Assembly: GCA_025352795.1 (NCBI GenBank)
Contig: JANXSF010000088.1
Location: forward strand, 62,001-126,000
Direction: 5' to 3'
Origin: Acidobacteriota bacterium
Lineage (GTDB): Bacteria; Acidobacteriota; Terriglobia; Bryobacterales; Bryobacteraceae
Length of the DNA: 64,000 bases
Below are positions 42,262 through 50,803 of the stretch, in pieces (positions within the stretch are counted from its first letter, which is position 1; the number at the start of each line of letters is the position of its first letter). Made by a program: the position numbers and the translations under genes. Below the pieces are notes generated by a model that saw only the letters and a list, made by a program, of their open reading frames with translations, did not search any database and was not told the origin of the DNA.

Positions 42262-43755
42262 ATGCTGCTGGAGCTACGCGGTCTCCAAAAAAGGTTCGGT
42301 GGAGTGCACGCTCTGAAGAAGGGCGACCTGTGCGTTGAAGCTGGTGAAGTCCATTTGTTGATGGGCGAAAATGGTGCAGGGAAATCTACCATGATGAAAA
42401 TTGTGGCAGGCCTGCAACGTAAAGATGGTGGCGATTTCTTGTGGCAAGGCCAGCCTGTTGATTTCCGCAATCCGGCGGAAGCGCAGCGCATGGGCATTGC
42501 GATGGTGCACCAGGAATCCTTGCTGGCACCGCACTTAAGCGTTGCTGAGAACATTTTTCTGGGTCGCGAAGATTTGCTTCCGTTGGGATTCGTCAACCGC
42601 CAGGCCATGATGACTAAGACACGTCGGCTGATTGAAGAGCATAAATTCCCGCTGCAACCGGAATGGCGCGTAGATCGTTTGAGCCCCGCAGGCAAGCAGA
42701 TGGTGGAAATTTGCCGGGCTATTCAACATGGTTCGTCACTGTTGATCTTTGATGAACCGACGTCATCTTTATCCGATTCAGAAACCAAGGAAGTGTTCGG
42801 GATTGTACGCACTCTACGACAACGAAAAGTTGGCGTAATCTATATCACTCACCGCTTAGACGAATTGCGCGAAGTGGGCGATCATGTGACAGTTCTGCGC
42901 GACGGCGAAACCATTCATACTGAACCGCTGGCGACATTGACTACGGACCGGATAATTCAATATATGGTGGGCCGTCCGCTGTCCTCTGTCTATAAACGCG
43001 AACCCATCACTCCCGGTAAGCCAATGTTGGAAGTAAAGAATCTAAGTTCTGGGACACTGCTTCGCAACTTGAATCTTACCGTCAGGGCGGGTGAGATTGT
43101 CGGTCTCGCTGGTCTGGTGGGCGCAGGCAGAACAGAACTGTGCCGTGCTATTTTCGGCATTGACCCCATTGATTCAGGCGAAGTACTGGTGGAAGGCAAA
43201 CCCGTTCGCATTCGGTCGCCGCGCGAAGCGGTTCAATCAAGCCTGGCCTTGATCCCTGAAGATAGACAGAAGACTGGATTGGCACGCGCCATGCCGATTT
43301 CCTTCAACGTCACCATGGCAAATATGGAAGCTGTTTCTCCAAATGGAATGGTCAGCACATCGGCAGTGAAAGTGGCCACCGATAAAGCCATTGCCCGGCT
43401 GCACATCCGTTGCGAATCGGGCGGCCAACTTGCTGGTCGGTTAAGCGGTGGGAATCAACAGAAAGTGGTCATCTCCAAATGGGTGACGCGAGGCGCGCGC
43501 ATCTACCTTTTTGATGAACCCACGCGCGGCATTGACGTGGGCGCGAAAGTGGAAGTGTTTGAAGTGATGGACGAATTGGCCCGGCAAGGCGCAGCCATCT
43601 TAATGGTTTCAAGCGAACTGCCTGAGTTGCTGCAGGTGGCTGATCGCATCGTGGTCATGCGGCAGGGCCGGTTCACCGGCGAATTGCCTGGGCGAACCAC
43701 ACAAGAAGACATTCTACGTCTAGCTGCTTTTGAAAGTCCGGGGAAGGTTTCATGA
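42262..43755 (+). CDS. Sugar ABC transporter ATP-binding protein (RbsA/MglA-type, two ABC domains)
   Basis: 497 residues with two tandem ATPase domains, as in carbohydrate uptake type 2 transporters. Domain 1 has Walker A 'GENGAGKSTMMK', signature 'LSPAGKQMVEICRA' and Walker B 'SLLIFDEPTSSL'. Domain 2 has the degenerate Walker A 'GLVGAGRTELC' normal for this group, with 'LSGGNQQKVVISKW' and 'IYLFDEPTRGIDVG'. It drives import of a monosaccharide. It overlaps the permease gene by four bases. No periplasmic binding protein is encoded in this cluster. Confidence 0.95.
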   Translation: MLLELRGLQKRFGGVHALKKGDLCVEAGEVHLLMGENGAGKSTMMKIVAGLQRKDGGDFLWQGQPVDFRNPAEAQRMGIAMVHQESLLAPHLSVAENIFLGREDLLPLGFVNRQAMMTKTRRLIEEHKFPLQPEWRVDRLSPAGKQMVEICRAIQHGSSLLIFDEPTSSLSDSETKEVFGIVRTLRQRKVGVIYITHRLDELREVGDHVTVLRDGETIHTEPLATLTTDRIIQYMVGRPLSSVYKREPITPGKPMLEVKNLSSGTLLRNLNLTVRAGEIVGLAGLVGAGRTELCRAIFGIDPIDSGEVLVEGKPVRIRSPREAVQSSLALIPEDRQKTGLARAMPISFNVTMANMEAVSPNGMVSTSAVKVATDKAIARLHIRCESGGQLAGRLSGGNQQKVVISKWVTRGARIYLFDEPTRGIDVGAKVEVFEVMDELARQGAAILMVSSELPELLQVADRIVVMRQGRFTGELPGRTTQEDILRLAAFESPGKVS

Positions 43756-44672
43756 TTCAACGTCTATTACCGTTTTTGACACTGATCATTTTGTTTGTGA
43801 TCTTGTGCTTTGCATCACCCTACTTTTTGACGGTGACCAATTTATCAAGCGTTGTACGTCAAACGGCTGTAATCAATATTATGGCCCTGGGTATGACGTT
43901 GGTAATCATTTCCGGGGGCATTGACCTTTCGGTGGGCTCAATTTTGGCGATGGGCGGATTGTTCGGAACCATGATGATGCAGGCCGGACAACCGGTTCTG
44001 GTAGGCGTTGCAGTAGGACTTCTTACTGGCTGCCTATGCGGTTTTGTGAATGGAACGCTGGTCACTCGGCTGAAAATTAATCCCTTCATCGTAACGTTGG
44101 GAACCATGGGCATTATCCGTGGGCTCACCCTGCTGATTTCAAACGGATTGCCAGTACACCAAATTCCAAAAGACTTTTCCTACCTTGGGGAAGGCATGCT
44201 GCTGGGTGTCCCATTTGTGTTGTGGCTGTTGGTGATTTGTGCCCTGGCCGTCCACGTGATTTTGGAACATACTCGGCTGGGCAGATATGCTTTTGCCATT
44301 GGCAGCAATCCCGATGCCGCTTATTACGCGGGCATCCCCGTGAACTTTCACACTGTTGCTGTCTATTCCATCTGCGGTATGTTAACCGGCTTAGCAGGCA
44401 TGATTGAGGCATCCCGTTTAATGACCGGGCAGCCCACCGCTGGCCAGGGTTACGAACTGCAAGCCATCGCCGCAGTAGTGATTGGTGGTGGCAGTTTACG
44501 AGGCGGTGAAGGGACGGTGTTGGGGACATTGGTTGGCGCGTTCATCATGGGACTGCTGGCCAATGGGTCGGATTTATTGGGTATTTCACCCTATCTGCAG
44601 CAAGCGATCATCGGCGCAGTGATTATTTTAGCGGTCACTGTGGACGAACTTCGTAAGCGCAAAACTGCGTGA
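43752..44672 (+). CDS. Sugar ABC transporter permease (RbsC/AraH-type)
   Basis: 306 residues with about nine membrane segments. It carries the family motifs 'SGGIDLSVGSILAMGG', 'FIVTLGTMGIIRGLTLL' and 'GRYAFAIGSNPDAAYYAGI' (the loop contacting the ATPase), and 'VVIGGGSLRGGEGTVLGTLVG'. The start ATG overlaps the end of the ATPase gene (ATGA). It works with the preceding ATPase in uptake of a sugar, possibly a product of the GH88-type hydrolase encoded two genes on. Confidence 0.94.
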   Translation: MIQRLLPFLTLIILFVILCFASPYFLTVTNLSSVVRQTAVINIMALGMTLVIISGGIDLSVGSILAMGGLFGTMMMQAGQPVLVGVAVGLLTGCLCGFVNGTLVTRLKINPFIVTLGTMGIIRGLTLLISNGLPVHQIPKDFSYLGEGMLLGVPFVLWLLVICALAVHVILEHTRLGRYAFAIGSNPDAAYYAGIPVNFHTVAVYSICGMLTGLAGMIEASRLMTGQPTAGQGYELQAIAAVVIGGGSLRGGEGTVLGTLVGAFIMGLLANGSDLLGISPYLQQAIIGAVIILAVTVDELRKRKTA

Positions 44673-44683
44673 GGAAACATTTT

Positions 44684-45466
44684 ATGGGAAACGTAAAGAA
44701 CATTATGGATTTGACTGGCCGCGTTGCGGTCGTGGTGGGCGGCACTTCAGGATTGGGGCGCGTGCTTGCTCTGGGCTTGGCCGATGCCGGTGCTGATGTG
44801 GTAGTTACTGGACGTCGTGAAAACCTTATCAACGATGTGGCGATAGAGATTGAAGCCCGCGGTCGCCGTAGTTTGCGCATAGCAGCGGATATCTTAAAAA
44901 AGAGTGACCTGGAGGTCCTGCGCGATAAGATCCTTGCTGAATTTGGTCAAGTTGATATTCTTTTGAATGCCGCCGGACGCACCGCCCGCCGTCCGACCAA
45001 GGATGTAACCGAAGAAGAATGGCGCAGCATTATGGACACTAACGTGACAGGCACATTGCTTTCCTGTCAGGTGTTCTACGAACCGTTGTCAAAGAATGGA
45101 CGTGGCCGCATCATCAACATTGCTTCACTCAGTTCCTTCGTCAGTCTGCTGGAAGTGTCGGCCTATGCGGCGTCGAAATCAGCGGTGCTTTCTTTGACTC
45201 GAAGCTTGGGTATTGAATGGGCCAAGCACGGCATCAACGTCAATGCCATTGCTCCCGGCCTGTTCCTCACCGATTTGAATTCAGCGTTGCTCAATGGCAC
45301 CGAACGGGGCAAGGAATTCCTGCTGCGCACGCCCATGAAGCGATTCGGCAATGCCCAAGAGTTGGTGGGAGCGGCAGTCTTACTTGCATCGGACGCGGCC
45401 AGTTTCATCACCGGCCAGTGCATTGCAGTGGATGGCGGATTCCTGGCATCCGGAGTAAATCAGTAA
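44684..45466 (+). CDS. Short-chain dehydrogenase/reductase
   Basis: 260 residues from ATG 44684, which has GAGGAA at a good distance; a GTG at 44669 overlapping the permease stop is an alternative. NAD(P) motif 'VVVGGTSGLGRVLALGLADA' (TGxxxGxG variant), 'NAAGRTARRP', active-site Ser in 'NIASLSSF' and the YxxxK 'YAASKSAVLSLTRSLGIEWA'. It resembles gluconate or 2-keto-3-deoxygluconate oxidoreductases. It is probably involved in catabolism of the imported sugar. Confidence 0.92.
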   Translation: MGNVKNIMDLTGRVAVVVGGTSGLGRVLALGLADAGADVVVTGRRENLINDVAIEIEARGRRSLRIAADILKKSDLEVLRDKILAEFGQVDILLNAAGRTARRPTKDVTEEEWRSIMDTNVTGTLLSCQVFYEPLSKNGRGRIINIASLSSFVSLLEVSAYAASKSAVLSLTRSLGIEWAKHGINVNAIAPGLFLTDLNSALLNGTERGKEFLLRTPMKRFGNAQELVGAAVLLASDAASFITGQCIAVDGGFLASGVNQ

Positions 45467-45475
45467 ACGTAGATT

Positions 45476-46966
45476 ATGTTTTTAGCTGTTGCCATACTTA
45501 CCGCCGCCGTCGGGTTAACCGGCTCTGGAAAGCGCATTGACGTTCTGCATGGGCCTGACTCATTGCCCCATGAGGGATTGAAGCGGAAAGTCCTGCTGAT
45601 AGGGGGATTGGACGGCTCCGATGCCTCGGCAAAATTCGTGCGCCAACAGTTCGATAAGTTGAAATCCTCAGACAGGCTAGCCATTTCAGCCATCCCCATG
45701 GGCAATCCAGAAAAGTCCTCACTGCAATTTCCACCCACCGGGGATGCTTATGCGAAGGGTACGGAATCCCATTACCTATGGCGGTTCATCGGGACCTTTG
45801 CTCCAGACATAGTGATTGTTGCGGGTGAAGATCCAGGTGGATTAGCCAAAGCGTTGTCTCGTGCTGCTGCGGCTGATGTCGGCATTATCCCGGCACAAGT
45901 TGTGGAATTGAAAGCAGGCCCATTGAAAGATGCGCTCACCCCAACCATCGTCACCTCGCAAGCAAGGCAGCAGATGCTGCGAAGGTTGGATCGTACCCCA
46001 AGTGGCATCGCGAAACTACTGGCCACTGTCTATGGTCACGAATTCAAAGAAGCTGTTTACATCCCCGCTATGGCGTTGATTGGTCGATTACGTTTGGGCG
46101 GAGTGGATGTATTGGAAGATGTGGAGTCTCTGGTGTCACCGTTCTTATCCGGGGAACGCAACAGCATGGAAAAGGCCAACAGTAGTCATTTGTCTGGCCA
46201 CCTGATTTTTGCTGAACTGGCCGAACGGACCAACAATAAAAAATATGTCGATCTGGTCCGCACTGCGGCAGACACGGGTTTTGAGTGGGATGGCTCACTG
46301 CGCAGTTCCATGCCGTTTCACAACGAAATGAGCGACAGCGTTTTTATGGGAACACCCATTTTGGTGAAGGCAGGCAAGCTGACCGGCGAGGCTCGTTACT
46401 TTCAAATGGCCATGCGTCATACACGCTTCATGCGCAAGTTGTGCCTGCGTGCCGATGGCCTGTATCGGCATTCTCCATTGGATGAAGCGGCCTGGGGACG
46501 TGGCAACGGCTTCCCTGCCCTGGGCTTGGCTTTAAGCTTGCCAGACATGCCGAAGGGAGCCGACCGGGCTGAGATGCTGGAAGCCTTTCGTCAACACATG
46601 GCGGCTTTGCTGAAGCATCAGGATGAGACGGGCATGTGGCGACAAGTGATTGATGTTCCGGGTGCCTATCGCGAGTTTTCAGCAACAGCCATGATCGGCT
46701 TTGCCATGGCCAAGGGTGTGCGATTAGGTTGGCTGGATGCAGCAACGTATCGTCCAGCCGTTATGCGAGCCTGGGCTGCGGTGAAGACTAGAATTTCCAG
46801 TAACGGCCAATTGATTGATGTTTGCACCAACACTGGAAAGCAAAAGAGTCTGAAAGAATATTTTGACCGGACGGCGGTAATGGGCATTGATGCCCGTGGC
46901 GGCGCAATGGCACTGCTCTTTGCTACAGAGCTAATGGAACCTGGCGCAGGACGATTGAGTCCCTAA
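45476..46966 (+). CDS. GH88/GH105-type glycoside hydrolase with an N-terminal M14-like domain
   Basis: 496 residues with a short signal-like N-terminus. Residues about 35-150 ('RKVLLIGGLDGSDASAKFV', 'AISAIPMGNPE', 'APDIVIVAGED') look like a zinc-carboxypeptidase/deacylase (M14) fold whose 'HGDE' ligands are replaced by 'LDGSD'. Residues about 190-490 are an alpha/alpha barrel of the unsaturated-glucuronyl/rhamnogalacturonyl hydrolase kind ('NSSHLSGHLIFAELAERT', 'DSVFMGTPILVKAGKLTG', 'EAAWGRGNGFPALGLAL', 'GMWRQVIDVPGAYREFSATA'). The Asp in the 'MSDSVFMG' segment and the 'WGRGNG' loop are the expected active-site regions. It is last in the sugar operon. Its stop interlocks with the convergent kinase stop. 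Confidence 0.82.
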   Translation: MFLAVAILTAAVGLTGSGKRIDVLHGPDSLPHEGLKRKVLLIGGLDGSDASAKFVRQQFDKLKSSDRLAISAIPMGNPEKSSLQFPPTGDAYAKGTESHYLWRFIGTFAPDIVIVAGEDPGGLAKALSRAAAADVGIIPAQVVELKAGPLKDALTPTIVTSQARQQMLRRLDRTPSGIAKLLATVYGHEFKEAVYIPAMALIGRLRLGGVDVLEDVESLVSPFLSGERNSMEKANSSHLSGHLIFAELAERTNNKKYVDLVRTAADTGFEWDGSLRSSMPFHNEMSDSVFMGTPILVKAGKLTGEARYFQMAMRHTRFMRKLCLRADGLYRHSPLDEAAWGRGNGFPALGLALSLPDMPKGADRAEMLEAFRQHMAALLKHQDETGMWRQVIDVPGAYREFSATAMIGFAMAKGVRLGWLDAATYRPAVMRAWAAVKTRISSNGQLIDVCTNTGKQKSLKEYFDRTAVMGIDARGGAMALLFATELMEPGAGRLSP

Positions 46967-48870
46967 CCGGCATGATAGCTAGTAACAACTGCCTGCTGAT
47001 TCAGAAGCGCAATTTCGCCCTCAAGCAATAGCAGACTGTGCATTACATCATCCGTGTTTTTGGCTGCCACGGCTATCTCTACCCTCTTTGCGCATTCCAC
47101 GATTCCTGTTGCTGAAATCGCTTCCGCCGCTTGAAGCAGATAGCCAACCTGTTCTTCCAGCGTAGCCAGATCTGTATTATCCAAGGACTTTCGCAACTGC
47201 GCTAACCCATCATTGGCACGGGAAAGAAATGGCTTCATTAAATCGTCAACTGGAGCCGCGGTAAGCTTCTTCACGGGTCGCGATGTGTAGGCTTCAATGG
47301 TCGCCAGTAGGTGTGCAGAATGCACCGGCTTGGAGATGTAGGCATTCATACCAGCCGCCAAACACTTTTCTTTATCACCATTCATTGCATGAGCGGTCAT
47401 GGCGATCACAGGAATGTCCTTCCAACGCTCTTCCAGACGCATGCGCCGAGTAGTTTCCAAACCATCCAACACCGGCATCTGGACGTCCATCAGCACCACC
47501 GCATAGGACCGCTGTTCCAGCTTTACCAACGCTTCTTCTCCATTGCTCGCCAAATCAATTTCATAACCGCGCTTCTTCAACACGGCCATGACCACTTTCT
47601 GATTCACAATGTTGTCTTCCACCAGAAGCACAATGCCAGCGTTGTCTTTAGAATGTGAAGTTGATCCTTCGCTTCCCTTCGATTCTGTCTCAACAGGTGC
47701 TAACACCACCACGGGAGCAACGGCCACATCATACTCAAGCAACACGGAAAACTTACTGCCCAATCCTAATTCACTTTCCGCTGATATGGATCCGTTATGC
47801 AGATCCACCAGTCTCTCGGTAATGGCCAGACCCAACCCGGTTCCACCATATCGGCGTGAGATGCTGCCATCGGCCTGGGTGAATTTTTCAAAGATCGTAG
47901 CAATCTTATCCTGGGGAATGCCCGCCCCGGTATCGATCACGTGCAGCTCTACATTCCACTTGGTAGGATCGGTCCCTTTGAACGCCGCCACACGAACTTC
48001 AATGGCCCCTTCATCGGTGAACTTGATGGAATTGCTGACCAGGTTATTTACAATTTGACGCAGCCGCAACGGATCGCCAACAACTTCATCGGGCATGGAA
48101 GGTGCAAACTTCCAATCCAACAGCACGCCTTTCTGACGAGCCTTTAGTTCATGCCCTTTCAGCGTGTCTTCCAACTGATTTGCCAATGGAAAACTGATTT
48201 TTTCCAGAGCCATTTTGCCAGATTCGATTTTTGAAAGATCCAGTACATCATTCACCAACGCCAGCAAAGACAACGCACAACGCTGTGCGGTTTCCAGTTG
48301 CTCTTCTTGTTCTGCCGAAGCTGGCGCATCCAAAGAAAGTTCAATCATCCCCAACAATCCGTTCATCGGAGTGCGTAATTCATGGGACATGTTGGCCAGG
48401 AACTCACTCTTTGCCCCGCTCGCTTCCATGGCCTTTTGCATGGCCTCTTCCAGCGCTTGCGTTCGTTCGTGCACTTTTTGTTCCAGCTCTTCATGTTGCT
48501 GCACCAGACGTGTTTGCGTTTCAATCAGGCGCTCAATCATGCCGTTGAAACTCTTCCCCAGGAATTCGATTTCATCTCCGGTTTTGGCAAACTTGATGCG
48601 TTCCAAATTGCCCCGGCCCACTTCCTCCATGCCGATTTGCAGAAGCCGGATCGGCTTGATCAGTTGTTTGATCGTAAAGCGAGCGATGGCCCAGGACACC
48701 ATTAAAACTACGGTGCACAACAGCAGACCTTTGCTTGGATTAAAGTTGCCCTGGTTGATATCGTAGGCAAGAATAACGATCACAATCCACAACACCAGTA
48801 GCGAGGTGAAACGGAAAAACTTAACCGATAACGAACGGAATGGAGCCGCGTTGGCAGATGCTTCTGACAC
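46963..48870 (-). CDS. Hybrid sensor histidine kinase with receiver and degenerate Hpt domain
   Basis: 635 residues. Two closely spaced membrane helices (about 20-37 and 49-66), HAMP (about 66-120), coiled coil, HisKA with His163 in 'MSHELRTPMNG', HATPase ('NNLVSNSIKFTDEG', 'DTGAGIP', 'GGTGLGLAI'), then a receiver (about 413-535; phosphoacceptor Asp462 in 'VLMDVQMP', 'SKPVH'). A C-terminal helical domain (about 550-630) aligns with Hpt, but the 'AHxLKGAA' motif reads 'VGYLLQAA': the phosphoacceptor His is Gly576 and Lys is Leu579. The kinase has almost no periplasmic loop, so it may sense within or inside the membrane. No cognate response regulator is adjacent. Confidence 0.93.
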   Translation of the reverse strand: MSEASANAAPFRSLSVKFFRFTSLLVLWIVIVILAYDINQGNFNPSKGLLLCTVVLMVSWAIARFTIKQLIKPIRLLQIGMEEVGRGNLERIKFAKTGDEIEFLGKSFNGMIERLIETQTRLVQQHEELEQKVHERTQALEEAMQKAMEASGAKSEFLANMSHELRTPMNGLLGMIELSLDAPASAEQEEQLETAQRCALSLLALVNDVLDLSKIESGKMALEKISFPLANQLEDTLKGHELKARQKGVLLDWKFAPSMPDEVVGDPLRLRQIVNNLVSNSIKFTDEGAIEVRVAAFKGTDPTKWNVELHVIDTGAGIPQDKIATIFEKFTQADGSISRRYGGTGLGLAITERLVDLHNGSISAESELGLGSKFSVLLEYDVAVAPVVVLAPVETESKGSEGSTSHSKDNAGIVLLVEDNIVNQKVVMAVLKKRGYEIDLASNGEEALVKLEQRSYAVVLMDVQMPVLDGLETTRRMRLEERWKDIPVIAMTAHAMNGDKEKCLAAGMNAYISKPVHSAHLLATIEAYTSRPVKKLTAAPVDDLMKPFLSRANDGLAQLRKSLDNTDLATLEEQVGYLLQAAEAISATGIVECAKRVEIAVAAKNTDDVMHSLLLLEGEIALLNQQAVVTSYHAG

Positions 48871-48993
48871 TATTTCCTTTGGGATGCACCTCTATATTCC
48901 ACTGAAAAAGAGAATAGGCCTATCGAACAAACACCTTAAGCCGCACCTTAATCAACTGTAATGTTGGCTGGTTCGCTAAACTGTTAAGAAGCT

Positions 48994-49923
48994 TTGAATC
49001 AACAAACGAAACAGGCCCTTCAAACCAGCCTCTGCGGAATAACCCTAGCCAATCCAGTGCTAGCAGCATCGGGAACATTCGGATACGGTGTTGAATTTGA
49101 ATCTATCGTCGACCTTAGCCAACTGGGCGGCATCATCGTCAAAGGACTTTCCCGCGAGCCGCTAGCGGGCAACCCACCCCCTCGAATTTGGGAGGCCGAA
49201 GGCGGCATGATCAACTCCATTGGTCTGCAAAACATCGGTGTGAGGGCGTTTGTGAGAGACAAGCTGCCCAGCCTTCGCCACTACCAGACCCCGCTATTCG
49301 CCAATGTATTCGGCTATGAACAGGCCGACTATTTGGAGGTCGTTCAAGTTTTAGAAGACGCCGAGGGCTTAGCAGGTTACGAATTGAACGTGTCCTGCCC
49401 CAATACAAAACATGGTGGGATTTTCTTTTCCAGCGATACCGCGATGCTGGAAAACTTAGTCGCCAGCGTGAAGCAAATTGCCAGGCGTCCAGTAATGGTC
49501 AAGCTGTCCCCAAACGTTTCCAGCATCGCCGCCATCGCCAAAGCCGCTGAAGCAGGTGGTGCCGATGCCATCAGTCTGGTCAATACATTCATCTCTCTTG
49601 CCGTGGACGCCAGAACTCGGAAGCCCAGAATCGGTGCCGGGTTCGGAGGCCTTTCAGGACCTGCCATAAAACCCATTGCGCTGCGCATGGTTTACGAAGT
49701 TGCGCGCGCGGTGAAGATACCAGTGGTAGGACTCGGCGGCATCGGGACTGGGGAAGACGCGGCGGAATTCATGATAGCCGGGGCGACCGCTGTTGAAGTG
49801 GGCACGGCAACTTTCTGGGACCCCCGTTCGCCGCTCCGTATCGCCAATGAGTTGGGCGATTTCCTGGCCGCCCAAAAGATCAGCAATATCCGCGAAATAG
49901 TTGGCACGCTGCAAATGCCCTAA
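48994..49923 (+). CDS. pyrD: Dihydroorotate dehydrogenase, class 1B type
   Basis: 309 residues. The FMN barrel is complete: 'NPVLAASGTFGYGVEF', 'GGIIVKGLSREPLAGNPPPR', 'MINSIGLQN', the catalytic Cys in 'ELNVSCPNTKHGG', 'PVMVKLSPN' and 'GLGGIGTGEDAAEFMIAGA'. The Cys base marks class 1; length and motifs fit the catalytic subunit of class 1B, but no electron-transfer subunit (PyrK) is adjacent. The start is TTG at 48994 with a weak AAGAAG upstream. It is followed after 12 bases by the ridA-like gene. Confidence 0.92.
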   Translation: MNQQTKQALQTSLCGITLANPVLAASGTFGYGVEFESIVDLSQLGGIIVKGLSREPLAGNPPPRIWEAEGGMINSIGLQNIGVRAFVRDKLPSLRHYQTPLFANVFGYEQADYLEVVQVLEDAEGLAGYELNVSCPNTKHGGIFFSSDTAMLENLVASVKQIARRPVMVKLSPNVSSIAAIAKAAEAGGADAISLVNTFISLAVDARTRKPRIGAGFGGLSGPAIKPIALRMVYEVARAVKIPVVGLGGIGTGEDAAEFMIAGATAVEVGTATFWDPRSPLRIANELGDFLAAQKISNIREIVGTLQMP

Positions 49924-49935
49924 AATAGGAAATCC

Positions 49936-50319
49936 ATGACCAAGAAAATCGTAGCTACGGAAAACGCCCCCAAGGCAATTGGACCGTATTCGCAAGCTGT
50001 CATCTATAACGGTGTTGTTTATTGCAGCGGCCAGATTCCGCTTGATCCAACAACCGGTCAGATTATAGAGGGCGATGTTTCAGCGCAGACTGAGCGGGTG
50101 TTGGAAAATCTGAAAGCAGTTCTTGAAGCAGCGGGCTCATCTTTGGAAAAGGTTTTGAAGACCACCGTGTTCATCAAGGACATGTCCGAGTTCGGAAAAA
50201 TCAATGATGTGTATAGCCGCTACTTCAGCGGAAGTTTACCGGCACGCGCAACGGTGGAAGTGGCTCGGTTACCGCGCGACGTTCGTGTTGAGATCGATGC
50301 CATCGCGGCTATTGATTAG
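49936..50319 (+). CDS. ridA: RidA-family 2-iminobutanoate/2-iminopropanoate deaminase
   Basis: 127 residues, the full family length. The typical start 'ATENAPKAIGPYSQAVIYNG', 'YCSGQIPLDPTTGQI', and the C-terminal 'PARATVEVARLPRDVRVEID' carry the conserved active-site Arg and Glu. It removes reactive enamines and imines made by PLP enzymes in the cytoplasm. It appears cotranscribed with pyrD. Confidence 0.95.
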   Translation: MTKKIVATENAPKAIGPYSQAVIYNGVVYCSGQIPLDPTTGQIIEGDVSAQTERVLENLKAVLEAAGSSLEKVLKTTVFIKDMSEFGKINDVYSRYFSGSLPARATVEVARLPRDVRVEIDAIAAID

Positions 50320-50321
50320 CC

Positions 50322-50702
50322 TTACTGGTGCACCGAATACTGCGCCTGTGGATCTTTCAGCTTGATTTCAATGGTTTTCTCTTCTTCGGAAACTTCAAAT
50401 TCCTCTCCGAATGTTTGAAAGCCATTGGCTCTAATCTGCACCAAAATTTTTCCTTGCGGAATAGAGGGGATTGAAGCCACGCCATCAATTCCAGTCTTCA
50501 AGTAATAGGATGTCCGCACCTTTGCCCCAAGCTTTATGGGGGATCGCCCTTCCACAAAGCGAACCGTGACGCTGGCCTGCTCCACCGGTTTTTGCGTGGT
50601 CGCTTTCTTCACCTCAATGCGCAGCTTGGTCATAGGCGTGGCGGCTAACGTTGCTGTAGCCGACACAAGAATCAGAATCAAGGGCGCGACAAGGTGCTTC
50701 AT
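50322..50702 (-). CDS. Secreted carboxypeptidase-regulatory-like (Ig-fold) protein
   Basis: 126 residues from ATG 50702, where a signal peptide begins ('MKHLVAPLILILVSATATLA'). The mature part is a single beta-sandwich like the CarboxypepD_reg domain: 'KATTQKPVEQASVTVRF', 'KTGIDGVASIPSIPQGKILVQI', 'GFQTFGEEFEV'. Such domains occur at the N-terminus of acidobacterial TonB-dependent receptors, but here it stands alone. The role is unknown, presumably periplasmic. It converges with ridA, with two bases between stops. Confidence 0.8.
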   Translation of the reverse strand: MKHLVAPLILILVSATATLAATPMTKLRIEVKKATTQKPVEQASVTVRFVEGRSPIKLGAKVRTSYYLKTGIDGVASIPSIPQGKILVQIRANGFQTFGEEFEVSEEEKTIEIKLKDPQAQYSVHQ

Positions 50703-50803
50703 ATTCGGGGTCATCTGACTAAAAGTATCTCAAAGTACAAGGCGAAAGACAGCCCATGCTCCGGTAAATTCCTTTTGAAATTCGATACAATCGTAAAAGT
50801 CCA

